Part shown: in pieces, positions 33,345 to 50,160 of the stretch
Position numbering within the stretch: the stretch's first letter is position 1
How the letters are laid out: the number at the start of each line of letters is the position of its first letter
Notes under the pieces: model-generated
Database searches by the model: none
What the model was told of the DNA's origin: nothing
What the model saw: the letters and a program-made list of their open reading frames with translations, nothing else
Translations under genes and position numbers: made by a program
NCBI GenBank assembly: GCA_029379385.1
Contig: CM055608.1
Span: forward strand, 27,402,350-27,466,349
Direction: 5' to 3'
From: Quillaja saponaria
Lineage: Eukaryota > Streptophyta > Magnoliopsida > Fabales > Quillajaceae
Length of the DNA: 64,000 nucleotides

Positions 33345-34690
33345 AGATGAACAAAAATGGCTAGTGCGCCCAGCTTACCAGTCTTGTTACCTGTCTAATT
33401 TTGAATGACGTGTTCCTGAAGAACATATGACCAATGAAATGCATCATTGGGATAGAAACTAAAGTGTACCATCAAAGAACAATTGAATCTAATATACCCA
33501 GACAGCTTAATGACCAATTAGGGCGAAAATCCCCACACTTGTACTAGATAAACTAATCACAAAATCAGAAAAGTATATTTGGAACAATTTAAAATAAGCA
33601 ACAAAATTGGTAATGATTTTTCTCGGGAATCCTACCAAATTTATTAGCTGCTCGATACACGCAATACAGACGGCCAAAAACAGCCAAAATCTCAAACAAC
33701 TCAAACTCATAATTCAGGCTTCATTCTATTAGAGCAATAAGCATGGGAAACTTACCTTTCCGCTGAAGAATAGAAGTTTTTGTTCCGCAGCTGTCCATCG
33801 AGATTAAAAAACCCCGGACAGCAGACAATATGCAAGCAATTTGCAAGATGAAAATTACTTTCTTTTTTCTAAGAAGGGCATAAAGGAAGTGAGGGGCCCT
33901 AAGATTTCACGTAAATCATGATTCAGAACTTTAAGAATTGTGATAAGCTATGGCCAAAAAATATATGATTTCGGAAGTATAGGAAAGAATGAAAGGGGAA
34001 AATAATGTGCGAGTTAACAAGTCAGATCTTTCTAGCTGGCAGACTGTGCAATCAATTCATTGATTGACAGAAAATTCTCTGTTCCACTCAAATCCAAAGA
34101 ACCCATGTTCATGAAAGAATGAATACAATTTTTTGACATGTCATCTGAATTGCTTTCCTTCATTGTTTCAGCTTCCCTCTCAATTGATAGTGACATGCAT
34201 TCCTCTACGTTTATTTCACTCCATCATGAGCAAGACCAATTTGATCAAATTTCAGATTCGGTCTAATTTCAAATTGTAGTAGTTTGAATAAGCAAAATGG
34301 AAGAGAAATTAAACAGCAAAATCAGATACAATTTTGAGGAAGCATAGTGAGTGGTTGAAAGACTGAAATGAGTACCATGTATAGAGGAGCTTATATGCTC
34401 ATTTGTCATCAACAGGTATACCATATATTAGGTACATAAATGATAAATGGAACAGCGCTTCACAGGAAGGAGTTTACACTAAGTACTCAAATTGTTGTGC
34501 ACTAACGTAGCAATATTAGTATGTGACCTACATATCACTAAAAGTGAAACCATATTCATATACATGTAATCAACAAGGCCACTCGCACTCAATTGCAGAA
34601 GTGTTACTATTCTGAGAGAAAAAACCCTATATATGAAGCAGCATTCCACACCAGACCAGATCAAACAGCACTGCAGTGTCTCTTTGGAAT
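33345..34690. other. Non-coding flank downstream of the ascorbate peroxidase gene
   Basis: No supported gene. Short ORFs here have no domain signature. The part next to 34694 should contain the 3' UTR of the peroxidase locus. Confidence 0.5.
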
Positions 34691-34693
34691 CTC

Positions 34694-37802
<3,109 letters not shown>

Positions 37803-38049
37803 TCTATTTAAATCAAAAAACAAAAGATTACAGACAATTAGGTTCACCTTTCTTTGTTTGGTAACCGAGAAAACAGAGGAAAATAAAATTTTAGTTTCCA
37901 GAATTCAAAAGAATTAGACACTCAAATCCGTTTAATTTCATGAATTATTTTCTCAGCTACCAAACATGACATTAATCGAAGAAACGAAAGTGATAGCAGA
38001 CCTGATTTTCAAGCAAATAACACAAAAGCAAAACTTAACGAGCTGAGTA

Positions 38050-38552
38050 GCAAGCAGTGCACAATCTTTAAATTTATAGGAGGCTTTTTTGTAGGAGAAG
38101 ATTCTGGCAGGTTGATTTGGATCGTTGGATTGGATTAGTCGTCGTTTACCGATAGTCTGCGAGTCTCTGATATACCGAAATGGACGGCTAGATCAAATTC
38201 ATAACTAACAGAGAGAACCGGGAAATATTAAATATTGAAAGTGTATCACTAATGGAGAGATACCACGTATAAGGGATAATATGGCGCGAACCTTCTACTG
38301 GGACCTGCAATTTGCAATTCAAACGATACTTCTAAAGATTAAGATAAGTAAATCTGGAATTATTGAATTATTGAGTAAGAACTTCAATGACATTTGCAAT
38401 GGAATAAACTAGACACTCCCTATTTCATAATAGGAGTGCGCAACCGTTTCGCGCTGATTTGTATTTATGTTAAAATTAAATTAAGTATTCGCAGAGTTTA
38501 ACTGGTTAATATCTCTATTTTTTATTTTTAGTGTCGATATTATCAATATACT

Positions 38553-38600
<48 letters not shown>

Positions 38601-41600
38601 AGCTACATAATATATAACTCAGATTTTTTAATTATTTACTATCAAACAAAAAAGAAATTGAACTAAGTAATATATAATTTGATTTTTTAATTATTTAATA
38701 TAAAAATAAAATAAATAAAATATTTTAATATTACAAAATATAATTAAATTGTAAAATAAAATTATTCTATTCTAAATAAATTATAATATTATAACAGAGA
38801 ATAATAAACACATATAAGAAATTTTCAAACTATCATAATTCTCGATTTTTCTCTGACAATTTTGTTAGTCTCATTAAATTTGTTTTTGTCTTTTTATTAA
38901 AAATATAATATGTGCTTTCATTCACTTGTCATTTTCTTCACACCAAAAGAAATTGATAAATTTAAATTTAGCATTTTGTAAAATAAAAAAAATATATTAT
39001 AAATATATTATTTTAACATATTTCATGACATAATAATTACTATAATATTTTTTTTAGAATAGTAATAAATATATAATTATAATAAAATTAGATAAGATAA
39101 ATGCTTGTTTACACATATTTTAATTTTTATTATGCTTTATAGGATGCTGTATTATTTTATGTTATCTATGCGACTAAACACAGAGATGTATGAGAGTTGT
39201 ATTCTTCTAGAGAAATGAAAGTGGGTGTTAGCGGTTGACTGTCAAAGATAATGTGTGATATAGGATTAGGTAAGTTTTTTATATATAAATAAAATAAAAT
39301 ATTTAGTGTAGAAAACTATAAATTAAGGTTTGGTTTGTTATTATTGTGAATTTTTGAAAAGTGCTATATTTTTATGACTCTCTTAGAGCTTATTTTAAAA
39401 AAGTTACAGTCAATAGTATTTGGTAAAATAATGTAAAAATTACTTTCAATAAATAAAAGTCATAAATTAGTATTTAGATAAATTCATTAAAAATTATTCA
39501 AAAAATCTAAATTGATAATAAAAATATAGATAATTAACTTACTGTATTAATTAATAAAAAGATAAATATAAATTTTCATTAAAATTAAGATTATATAAGT
39601 TTTTTAAACTTTTTGGAGCATAAATCAATTTTTAAAAACTGACATTTGAAAGCCTTGAACAAAACTTGACTTATGTTATTCATAAACAAAAACACCATCC
39701 AAAAAACATTAAACCTAAGTGAATATGTACCTACCTAATGGTAGGGTGTGCATAATTTGATTAAACCAATCAACCGAATAGAACCACCACCACAAAAATT
39801 TGAGTTAGTTATAGTTAAAATATTAAGGTGATTAATTTAAATTTATTTATTTTTTATATCAAATAATTGTTTTCAATTTTGATTATAGATTTATCACTAA
39901 TTAACCAAGATCTTACAAAATTATAATATTTTATAAAAAAATATTATTTATTTAATATATAAGATGTTATTTTATTATTTTTATTCCACCTAATATATTT
40001 ATAAAAAAAATATAATCCCATAAGACAATTGCATCTTAGGCTTGACAGCCTAACTCAAAAAGCCCAATAACGAAACCTACCAAAAGTGTCAAGGATGGTT
40101 TTGAACATTCCATATCCAATAACCAATGCTGTCATTTTCAAATAATAATTGAATTGCTCAGGTTGATCAAACTTTTTGTAATAACCAACTCGAATCGAAG
40201 TATACACACCCCTATTGATGGATATAAATTTTACCCATTCAATAGCCCCGATCTTGTTAAAAAGATACATATAAATTAGATTATGAGTACATTTAGAATG
40301 CTCAAACCTAATACAAGAAATAAAAAAATATGTACTAATTACTTGAATTAAGTTTTCATTAATGTATTTAATAAAATTCTTAAACAATTTTAAAAGACCA
40401 AGATCTAATAATTTATATGAATTAAATTTCAAATAAATTAGTCATCAATGTCAAAGTTTAGATTTCAACTTTCTTGAATTAATTATCTATCAAAATTATA
40501 TTTTTTCGTGAATAAAAGTTATCATATCTATATAGAAATCAAACAAACTAGACTCCAAAATGATGTGAATATGACAGGGCTCGTGAGTAATACCCTTGTC
40601 ATCCATAAAATTTATAAAAAAATGATTTGGAGCTTCCAAATAAATATAGAAGAGATATAAGAGCAAACTCAACCTCACATTTGCAATGTCTGCCCATAAC
40701 GCCAACTTGATTACTCAAGGACAAAAATAATAGGCTTTCAACAATGTTTGGATGATAAAGCGCTACAGAGAAAACTCAAGATGAATTGTTTGGATGGACA
40801 AAATTACAACTCTGGTGCTTCATACGGAGAATGAAAAATGATATAAAGCATATCCAAGATTTATCTAAACTAACTTTAGATATTAGTTCAATAAATTTAT
40901 CCGAAAATAATTAATAGATATGAGATTGAATATGAGTTAACAGTTATGTTTTAATTAATTTAGTTAAAAATTAAATTTCATCAACACAAAACTAATTAAT
41001 GATAATATTTTTATTAAATAAAATAAAAAATAATTAAAAAATTGCACTGATCTCCTAACATTATATAAGTTGTTGTAATAATTCTAATTTTGCTGAATTT
41101 GATGATTCTAATAAATTTATTTATACTGTGTTAATTTCAATGACAAAGACAAAGAATCAGTAGACCCGGTCTATGAATTTATTATAATTATCAACGAATT
41201 ATTAAAATTTTAGGTGGGATGAAGATTGTAATTCTTTCTACTTCTTGAGGTATAATAACAGACCGAGAGGCCCGATCTAAAACAATTAGAGAAGAAATTT
41301 TGTGTTATATATGGTAATCTTTCTGATATCCGAATTCTATGAGCAATTTCCATACATAATTGTGAAATGATATTTTGCAAAATTTGTTATATAGAGCACA
41401 AGAATAAATATCTCAAACAGTCATCCAATAAAGGAAAAAGCCTAAAAAAAGACACAAATAATGAATAAGGGTGAAATTATTTTAATTTAAAAGTTTTAGA
41501 TAAAAATAAAATAATGAAAAAATTGTAGATTTATTTGAAATGACGATACAGGTCATAGTATCGCATAAACCACCATTAAAAAAAAGAAAAAAAAAGGGGT
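38050..41600. other. Long AT-rich intergenic region
   Basis: About 3.5 kb without a supported gene between the APX promoter and the NOT4-like leader. It contains an (AT)n run at 38557-38598. A two-unit heat-shock-element-like motif (GAAccTTC, 38288-38295) lies about 490 bases upstream of the APX ATG, with a GGCGCG stretch beside it. The small ORFs at 40055-40705 have no recognisable domain. Confidence 0.5.
38557..38598. repeat. (AT)n microsatellite
   Basis: About 21 perfect AT units in AT-rich intergenic DNA. Confidence 0.95.
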
Positions 41601-44532
41601 CCACCAATAAAACCGAGCTGTCTTCGACCTGTGGTTTTTTACGTATACATCCGCATTCTACAGCCGCTGTCGGGTTTCCTCTGTACTGCTTTATCCTTCT
41701 CAGAGATTTCTCTGCCTCTTCTAGTCTTCCTTCTACCTCATCCTCATCGACATCGATCCCACACCGTAAGTCTTTCTTCTCCGGAAACCTAATTGAGAAA
41801 ACCCTAATCATGATGTTCATCCATAATCGCGCATTCTAATGAATTCTATACTCGTCGATCATGGTGATTGTTCTTTTATCTTAGGGCTAGGGTTTCCAAT
41901 TTTGGTAACTATTAACGAGTCCTCATTTTTCAATGTATGTTCATCTGTGAATCATTTTGTATATTTTTTCTTTTGTGTGGTGGTGTTGTATGTTCATGTG
42001 TGAAACATTTTGTATTTCAATGGAAATACTCTTAGCCTGCAGGTTGATTAAGGCCATGATGTGGCATTTCCAATGCTAGTTACTCTGTTGCCTATAAATT
42101 GTGGAAAGTGTGAAAATTGACATTCATACTAATGTTGTCATGATTTTAGCCCAGAGAAAACAAGGAGAATCTATTTATGGATTTAGTGCTTCCAATTGAA
42201 TCGCTACTTTTTAAAACCAGGAAAATCCTATTGAGGGATTTATGTTGTTTTGTGGATAATGTAGTTTTGTGGTCATGGTTTTTCTAATTTTGTTGGGTTG
42301 ATTCCACTATGGGGTGATGGCCAAGTGTTTGCTGTCTTAAGCTTTGGAAATTGTTTTGGTCTGTACCCGTACAACTCAGTTGTTACTAGTAGAATATGTT
42401 TTTGTTAGATTGAATTAAAAAATCATTTTTATACATCCAGAGATTAGTGTGCAGGGAAATAACAAATTCTGCATAATCTTTCATTTCCAGACATGCTTGA
42501 AACACATGGGACATTTCCTATTATCCTAATATCCTATCTATCCGTGCAAAATCCACCATCGTATGATGGTGAAATCTGTAAATATTAAGAAGTATTGCAT
42601 TGAGCTTTGTGTTTATTGTTTTACCATTTCTTACACATCTTAATTTCAGGACAATCATGTGTGACAAAGGAGGCAAATCATGCCCTATTTGCACTGAGGA
42701 AATGGACCTGACTGATCAACAGTTGAAGCCATGTCAATGTGGCTACGGGGTTTGTACTTTGTATATGTTCTGCTACCTATATATAGATTTCTTGGCATGA
42801 TTTTGAATTCCTTCAATTTACTTTTTGACCACTTTGTTGCGGTGCTTGTTCCACTGGATGTATGCCACTCCTACATATTCAATGAAGTTGAAAAAGCTTG
42901 TTAGAAACCAATACAATAATAATGGTACTCAGTATTATAAACAATAGTAATTTTTCTTCTATATGTTCTGTAAAAGGAAAAGAGGAGAAAACCTGACAGT
43001 AATTTACATATAAACATGCGAAGATCAAATTCTATGGAATTTACTGCGTAAAGTTTGATTTTCCTGATAAATCATACCTATTCTCTATCTCTTCCCATAG
43101 ATATGTGTTTGGTGTTGGCATCACATTATGGAAATGGCAGAAAAAGATGGAACTGAGGGTCGCTGTCCAGCGTGCCGTACACCTTATGACAAAGAGCGTA
43201 TTGTGGCAATGTCTGCAAATTGTCAAAGGTTGTTATTGTCTCAGAGGATATCTACATTTATGCGTTATAGTTTGTAAGGAATAACTAAGAATTGCATTGC
43301 CTTTTATGCTGTACAGGTTGGTAGTTGAAATGAATTCACAGCACAAAAAGAAAATGCAGAAGTTGAAGCCCAAAGCATCTGATGGAAGGAAGCATCTTAG
43401 TGATGTTAGAGTTATTCAAAGGAACTTAGTATACATAATTGGATTACCTCTTAACCTTGCACATGAAGATGTGAGTATCTAAATGAGTGTTGTGTATGAG
43501 TCTATCTTTCTTTTGCTTGATGTACTGAAGTGAACATACATACTCCTTATTTGTTATACTTTTTTCTTTTCTTTTTTCCCTGTTCTCCAAATAAAAAAGT
43601 GATATGTTTCTTCCTTTTAACATAACTTCTTTTGGGTTTTCAGCTGCTTCAAGCGCAGAGAGTATTTTGGCCGATACGGAAAGGTTTTGAAGGTGTCTAT
43701 TTCTCGTACAGCAACTGGGGTTATCCAACATTCTGTAAACAACAGTTGTTGTGTGTAAGCTACTCCCCGCCCTCCAAAAACGTGTAGTTATCAGTACCCT
43801 TGACATCTCTCCTTTTTATTCAACCATTTGCAATATCTTACAGTGAGTTTCCGTTAGATGTATTTTTGGTCTTTCCGTTTATCGTGTTCGGGTCCACTTG
43901 GTTGAGCCATTACTCTTTCAAGAATGGAGGGTAGTTTTGCATTTTAATTTGTAGTTATTGATCAAAACTCCTTGTCTTCTAGTTATATAAAATACTCAAA
44001 GGAGGCGGAAGCTGTCAGGTGCATTCAATCAGTGCATTGCTTTGTACTAGAAGGTAGATTCTTGAGGTAAGGATGTGGCATTTCGATTAGATGATGAGCC
44101 TATAACTGCCATATGATGACATGTAGGAATTTGTATTTGCAGGGCTTGTTTTGGAACTACAAAATATTGCCATGGATGGCTGAAAAATGTGGTATACAAT
44201 CATTTATCTCACTTTATGATCATTTTTGCACAGAATTTAGTTTTTCTGTTAATTTAAAACTATTTTGCTCGTCTAGCCTTGCAGCAATAGAGATTGTTTA
44301 TATCTGCATGATTTTGGTTCTCAAGAAGATAGCTTTACAAAAGATGAACTAGTTTTAGCATTTGCAAGGTATGTTCACGTTGTTGACGCTTCTACCTCCT
44401 CCACCCTTTTTCCGTTTTGAGTGTACGCTTGACTCTGTTTCACAAGAAAAACATTCCCAATGATTTAGACTTAGTTTTACTTCATTTGGTTATGCCTTTT
44501 AAAAACATTTCTCATCAAGAACGTAAGACTTC

Positions 44533-45166
44533 TGTGGTGCTGGATTGCTGGCAATTGATTGCTTTATATTTTTTTTTTTAACAAATAGAGTAGTTGAGCT
44601 TATCCTAGGTTAGTAAAAAACATTGAACTAGGTAAATTGAAGAGTACCTTCTCACAAATGTGGTACCAATGGATGTCTATCAATCCCTCATTTCACTCTA
44701 CCATGTTTTTTGTGTAGATTTTTTGGATGATTTGAATTGTAATTTGTAGTGGTTGTAGTTTTCAGCCGTTTGGTGGGGCTTGCTTGTACCTGCCTTGTGT
44801 ACAAATAATTTGATTTCCTTTTCGTTTAATAAAATTATTACTTATCAATTTTGTGGTGTTGGATTGATGGCAAATGATTGCTTATGTTTTTTAAAACAAA
44901 TAGACTAGTTGAGCTTATCCTAGGTTAGTAAAAAACATTACACTGGGTAAATTGAAGAGTATCTTATTACAAGTGTGGTACCTATGGATGTCTATCAATC
45001 CCTCATTCCACTCTACCATGTTCTTTTGTAGATTTTTTTGGATGGTTTGGAAATTTGTAGTGGTTGTAGTATTTCTGCCCTTTGGTGGGGCATGTTGGTA
45101 CTTGCCTTGTGTACAAAGAATTTGATTTCCTTTTTGTTTAATAAAATTATTACTTAACAAAAAAAT
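44533..45166. repeat. 319-bp tandem duplication with retroposon-like tail
   Basis: Copies 44533-44851 and 44852-45166 align throughout, sharing agttgagcttatcctaggtt, tggatgtctatcaatccctc and a 3' end gtttaataaaattattactt. The last phrase followed by an A-rich stretch resembles 3' ends of plant non-LTR retrotransposons, so the unit may be a truncated LINE-type 3' end that was later duplicated. Intron 7 of the NOT4-like locus. Confidence 0.7.
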
Positions 45167-45177
45167 ATGAAATAAAA

Positions 45178-45866
45178 AGACCAAATACACTTTTCATCCC
45201 TATATTTTGCACTAGAATACACTTTAGTCCTTATTTATACTATTCTAAAAGCTCGAGCACCATTATGGTGTTTTTTGGTTTTAACTACTTTTTTTTACCA
45301 TAAACTTTCCTACAATACTTTATATTTATACTTTCTTGCTCTTTTAAGTGGCAAGATATTTTTGTCAATTTAGTCCATTTGAAAAAGAAAAAATATTTAA
45401 AAAAAAATCTCTACCAGTAACTTTTTATCTATTTTTTTCAAAAAATAAAAACAAATATTCCCACTTCTATTCACACTAAATTAAAAGATTTTAAAAATTA
45501 ACTAATTAGAAACTCATTCACTCACAATAACTTCTTCAAACAATTACTTTCTAATTAAAACAAATTATATGTAGTTATCTATAATTTCAAGATCAAGAAC
45601 TGATAGTTTTAATTGTTTATTTTATTTATTTAAAAAAAAAAATATTTTATTTGAGACAGATGTATTGAAATGTCACATTCTATTTGAAAATATAGGATTA
45701 TGTTGGTATACGTCATTTTATGTTCAGCCAATTTGGACGGAAGATGACGATGGAGACCATAATGACTCGATTTTGAAATTGTAAGTCATTGATTTTAACT
45801 TTTTAAACTATAAGAATTAAAGTGGATTCTAGTGCAAATTATAAGGATGAAAAGTGTAATTTAGCC
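45178..45866. mobile_element. 689-bp non-autonomous TIR element in NOT4-like intron
   Basis: The left end reads agaccaaatacacttttcat; the reverse complement of the right end reads ggctaaattacacttttcat. The imperfect TIRs continue for about 65-70 bases (shared ttgcactagaat). The element is flanked by an exact 8-bp direct repeat AAATAAAA (45170-45177 and 45867-45874), which extends to 9 bp with one mismatch. The 8-9 bp duplication and long TIRs suit hAT- or Mutator-like non-autonomous elements. No transposase frame. It abuts the tandem duplication ending at 45166. Confidence 0.8.
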
Positions 45867-48800
45867 AAATAAAATGTCTTGCATATTTCTACTAATATCA
45901 GCAATTCAATACTCCTTCCATCACAAATCTATGTCCCTTTTGCTCAATTTTCTTTCCCTAAAACTCATGTCACCATTCTAAAGGTCAACCTGTCAAAGTT
46001 CACTTACTTTATCAATTCTTCAGAGAAAGAGAATTTATTTTAACTTGTACCAAAAAGCAAGATTCAAATTGTGCATGATAGAAGGTTAGCCTAGAGTTGG
46101 TACGTTATAGAAAATGTGTTGCAATTATTTCCTTTCTTAAAATTGTCCAATATGTGAATTGGTTACACAAAATTTTCGACAAAGGGTATGCTGTATCTAA
46201 TCTACAATGTTGCAATCATTATATATTATGTTGTTCGTAGTTATTTGTTATGCTTAGTGGTTCTGTTTTCTATGATAATATTTTTGTTATGTTGTAATTT
46301 TACTCACAATGGTTTTAAAGGAGTAGAGTCCAACAAATTATTGGCGCAACAAATAATTTGCATCGCCGTTCAGGCAACGTTTTACCTCCCCCTGCAGATG
46401 AGCATAGACATATGAACATGTCTTCATCTACCAAACCTGTTGCCGGAAGTCCATTAGATGTAAGGCTCTACACCATTACTTTTGGAACAAGCATGTTTGT
46501 TGTTAGCTATAGATTCTATATAAAAATAATTTTCTTTTACACATCCTCTATTTTACTGATGAATATGAATATTATGTATAGATTAAAGAATGAGGTGTTA
46601 TAATTTTTAAGTAGCAAAGGGTATTGCAGAGCCTAATTGTGCAGTTACGTTACATATTGGATATATTCTGTCAACTTACTATCTTTATTGATCTTACCAT
46701 CTCTTATTTGAACAGAAATTTGACAACCCGACTAAGGGATCTTTTTCAGCTAGTGGTACAGGCAATCCTACTGCACTCCCTCCATTGAACTCCTGGTATT
46801 GGACTAATTCATTGGTGACATTTTGATTATCTTGTGCATGGTGTAAATGCTAATTTTATCAGATTTTTCTGGAATAGGGTTATGCGCGTGTCTGGCACTC
46901 AACCACCAGTTACAAGTTCTTCATGCTCTGGTGGTTTTTTTGATAGAAAACTGGAGGTATCTAATGATCCTGAAGCCCTTGTGTCAAGAGCAGTAAGTGT
47001 GGAAAGATCTACTCTTGCTGTGAGAAGATCTTTGGAAGTTAAAGATAGCTCTGAAGTGCAGTGTAACAATATGCTGGTGCCATCAGACTTAACCAAGCAT
47101 TATGTTGGTGAAGATTCTCAAACATCTGCATCAAATATAATTAATGAAGTTATTTCGGAGAAAATTCATGCCATTGCAATGTCTGGCAGCAACATATCAT
47201 GTATACCAGATTTCAAGGGTAATGATCCAGACACAGCTGCACCTTCTACCAATACAATCTTTCCACAGCTCTCTCAATCGCTCCGCAGTCCTTATTTGGA
47301 TAAAGCTGGAAGCCCTGAAACAAATGAGGAATGTTCGGGGCTTATTATGTTCAGGGTTATTGTCAGTTAGCATTTCTAGTAACCTTGAAGACGAGTGTCC
47401 CATTCCTGCTTCAGACAATTTATTTTCTAGTCATAATTCAATCAGTTCATCTGGAAGGCGGTGTTTGCGGCAAGACAATGAGGACTCTTCTGATGAGCTT
47501 TCTACATCACCAGCTTTGTGGGAAGATCTTATAGTGGATGATTTACTAAAGGTAGATTATGAACAACCAAGGGGTTCCAATGGCATTAGTGACCTGCCAG
47601 CTGTACCTCATTTGCCTGGTTTCCTTCAGAAAATAGATAGTTCAAGCTGTAATTTTTGGCAGCAAGATGACATTTGCCGCCAAAATAAACTTGTGGGTTC
47701 TAGATCCATAGAAAACATGGACACTGCTAATTATCGATGCCTGAGAATCTAGTATTATCTGATGATCTGGGTAATGTTGTAGCCAATTGCCGTGGTGACT
47801 TGGAGAAAACTTCTGAACATTTAGACATATCCATGGAGGAGGAATTTGGGAAGAATGTGGAGAGAAAAGCTAATGTCACCAGCATTGATGATAAAGTTGC
47901 TTCAAACATGGGTGAGAGCAGCATTATCTCGAATATTTTGTCTATGGAATTGGATGCATGGGAAGATCCATCAACCTTAACTGACAGCTTATTTAAGTTG
48001 TTAAATGAAAGTGATGAACACCATGTATCCCTTAAAGTCCCAACTCTACGAAAAGTTCAAGACAAGAATCAGTCAAGGTTTTCCTTTGCCCGACAGGACG
48101 AGTTCTTAAATGAGTCATCTTTGGAGCACTCTTCTGGCAATACAAGGCATGCTTCTAGTAAGTACTTTGTGTCAGGTGGTTTTGTGGGAAACAATGATAC
48201 GAACATTGATAAACATCAGTGTCTCTTTCCACCAAGTAGTTCTCTTGAGTCAGAGCTCTTTCTCGGAAGCCAGTTGTTTGTGCCTTCTAAACTTTCTGGT
48301 GAGTAATTATTGGAAGTCAGTTGGCTTTGATGGACTTCATTGCATTATTTGGTAGTTTCTAGGAAAAAAGCAGTTCTACATGGTTATATTTAATTTATTT
48401 GATCTCATGGTGATCTTTTCTAACAGTGTCACAAGCTCATGTTTCAACCCCCCCAGGATTTTCAGTGCCAAGCAGAACACCTCCAGGGTTTCCTTCTCGT
48501 GGGAGAGTGGACCAGGATTCTGGTTGTTCTGGTACTATTTTTTATTTGCTGGTTCCTTAAAATCACTCCATCCCCCTTCCAACCTCATGTGTATCCTTGT
48601 AATAGTTTCTAACGCTTCCTTTACCTGCCAGTGAAACTTGCGAGGCAGGGGTATGCACCTCCAACTGGAAATATTGGCACTACTGGAGACAGGTGAATTT
48701 TCTGATCCTGCAATACTGGAAGTTGGTAAGGGAATGCTAGCAGAAAGGCTAAATAATGCATCCTTAGACATGAGGCGGACTTCACTTCCACCGTTTTCTC

Positions 48801-49135
48801 CTTATGAAGATGATGCAAGGTTTAAGCTATTGAGGCAGCAATCCATATCTGTGCAGAACTTTGGGTTTCCTGATTATGTAGGAAATGGATTATCTTCCCA
48901 AAATGATGCTTATAGATTTTCTCCTAGGATTCTGGATCAATTTCAACCTGATATTCCACCAATATATCAGCAATTACCTGCTCAAAGGTTCAGTAATTCA
49001 CACTCACCACATAGCCTGTGGGGTGGTTGGAACGATGTGAAGAACTTCAGTGGCCTGGGTATGCCAGAGGTAGTAAATAATGAGGGGCTGGGATTAAACG
49101 GATTTGTTTCTAGTTTTGGGAATACCAAGTTTTGA

Positions 49136-50160
49136 CTATCTGCTCTCAGTTAATTATCAACAGAGGATTCAGTGTAATATTGTTGGAATTGCAAATCCGC
49201 TTTCATTCTCAAATGGGCTACAAGTTTTGACCAAGTTGACGTTACTGGATGTGGACTGCTTTTGTTTTGAAGGAGTTAAGGATTGCAACGTCAAGTGAAA
49301 GCTTGGTAGCACTGTTTCAGATTGGCTAGGACTTAGGCTTCCCTAAGTTCCCTTCACATCAGTTTGTTTCTGGATGAAGTAGATGTTAACTGCTCAATCT
49401 TGGAGGCTTGTCTTCACTGGAGAATTCTTGGATCTGGTTTTGACTGAACTGATATGGTTGACATTTACAAGCACAGGTGGCGTCTGGTCTCAACATCTTT
49501 ACTTCTGTAGTCTCGGGCCGGGAGGAGCAATTTGAGCTTTGGGCTTAAATACGGTAAAGTTTGATGCTTATAATTTTTTATTTTTGGTTTCTTATGAGTA
49601 TGTCTAAGCATGTGCTTGCAGTCCTAGACCCGTGGGCTGAATTATATGCATCTTCCATTAGTTGCATAGGTTTGCTAGTGTTTGTCTGCCTCTCTCTGTT
49701 TCTCTACTTGGTGTGTGTATGGGCATTCATGTGCAATGCACTTTGTAATATAGAAGATTATGATTATAATGTAGTAAGTAGTCCCCTTTCTCATTGTCTG
49801 CAGTAGCTGGGTTGTGATCATTCCTCTACTTGTGTAGAAAGTTGTCTATGGAATGACTTACAGAAACTGTGGAGAAAGAAAAGATATTATGCCGCAAGAT
49901 ACAGAATTCATATTCGTGAAGGATGTGTTACTTGTGAGCAGGAACAGACTGATGCCAAAGGAGTCAATGAAGTGGTACTTCATAACGCTTTGTATAGAAA
50001 GTTGTCTCAAGAGTGTTAAACCCAATGAGAAAAGAAAAGACGTTATGCCTCACTACACAGAATTCAAGTTTGGGCAATCAAGTTGGTCAACAGGGGCTGA
50101 AAGCAATTTGGAATCGCATGGTCGCTTACTTTTCGAGCCTTGATTTTTAGATGGATTTTT
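49136..50160. other. 3' flank of NOT4-like locus with diverged duplication
   Basis: Probable 3' UTR and flank. Two related blocks about 160 bases apart (from 49831 and 49991) share agaaagttgtct, gagaaa-gaaaaga, ttatgcc and acagaattca. No supported gene. Confidence 0.5.

Larger units (their letters stand above)
42657..49135 (+). pseudogene. NOT4: CNOT4/NOT4-like RING-RRM E3 ligase with multiple frameshifts
   Basis: NOT4 is the RING E3 ligase linked to the CCR4-NOT mRNA-decay complex. Exon 1 coding 42657-42749, then 43101-43228, 43317-43470, 43644-43754, 43983-44066, 44143-44191, 44277-44368, 46321-46459, 46716-46795, 46878-48298, 48427-48531, 48632-49135; a leader exon (to 41765) joins at 42650. 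The RING is complete (C9, C12, C26, C28, C33, C36, C53, C56). RRM and C3H-like parts follow (NSCCVYI, CFGTTKYCH, CSNRDCLYLHDFGSQED). Lesions: exon 4 is 111 nt instead of 110 (extra A near 43651, CTTCAAGCG); frame changes near 47350 and near 47735; an extra base near 48692 after GNIGTTGD. All splice sites remain usable. Translation as written ends soon after the RING and linker. A truncated RING-only product is possible, but a full NOT4 is not. Confidence 0.87.

Noticed and set aside
40055..40705. Two minus-strand ORFs (125 and 69 aa) in AT-rich DNA
   Set aside because: Composition is dominated by Ile, Phe, Tyr, Lys and Asn as expected from AT-rich noncoding DNA; no motif or splice support.
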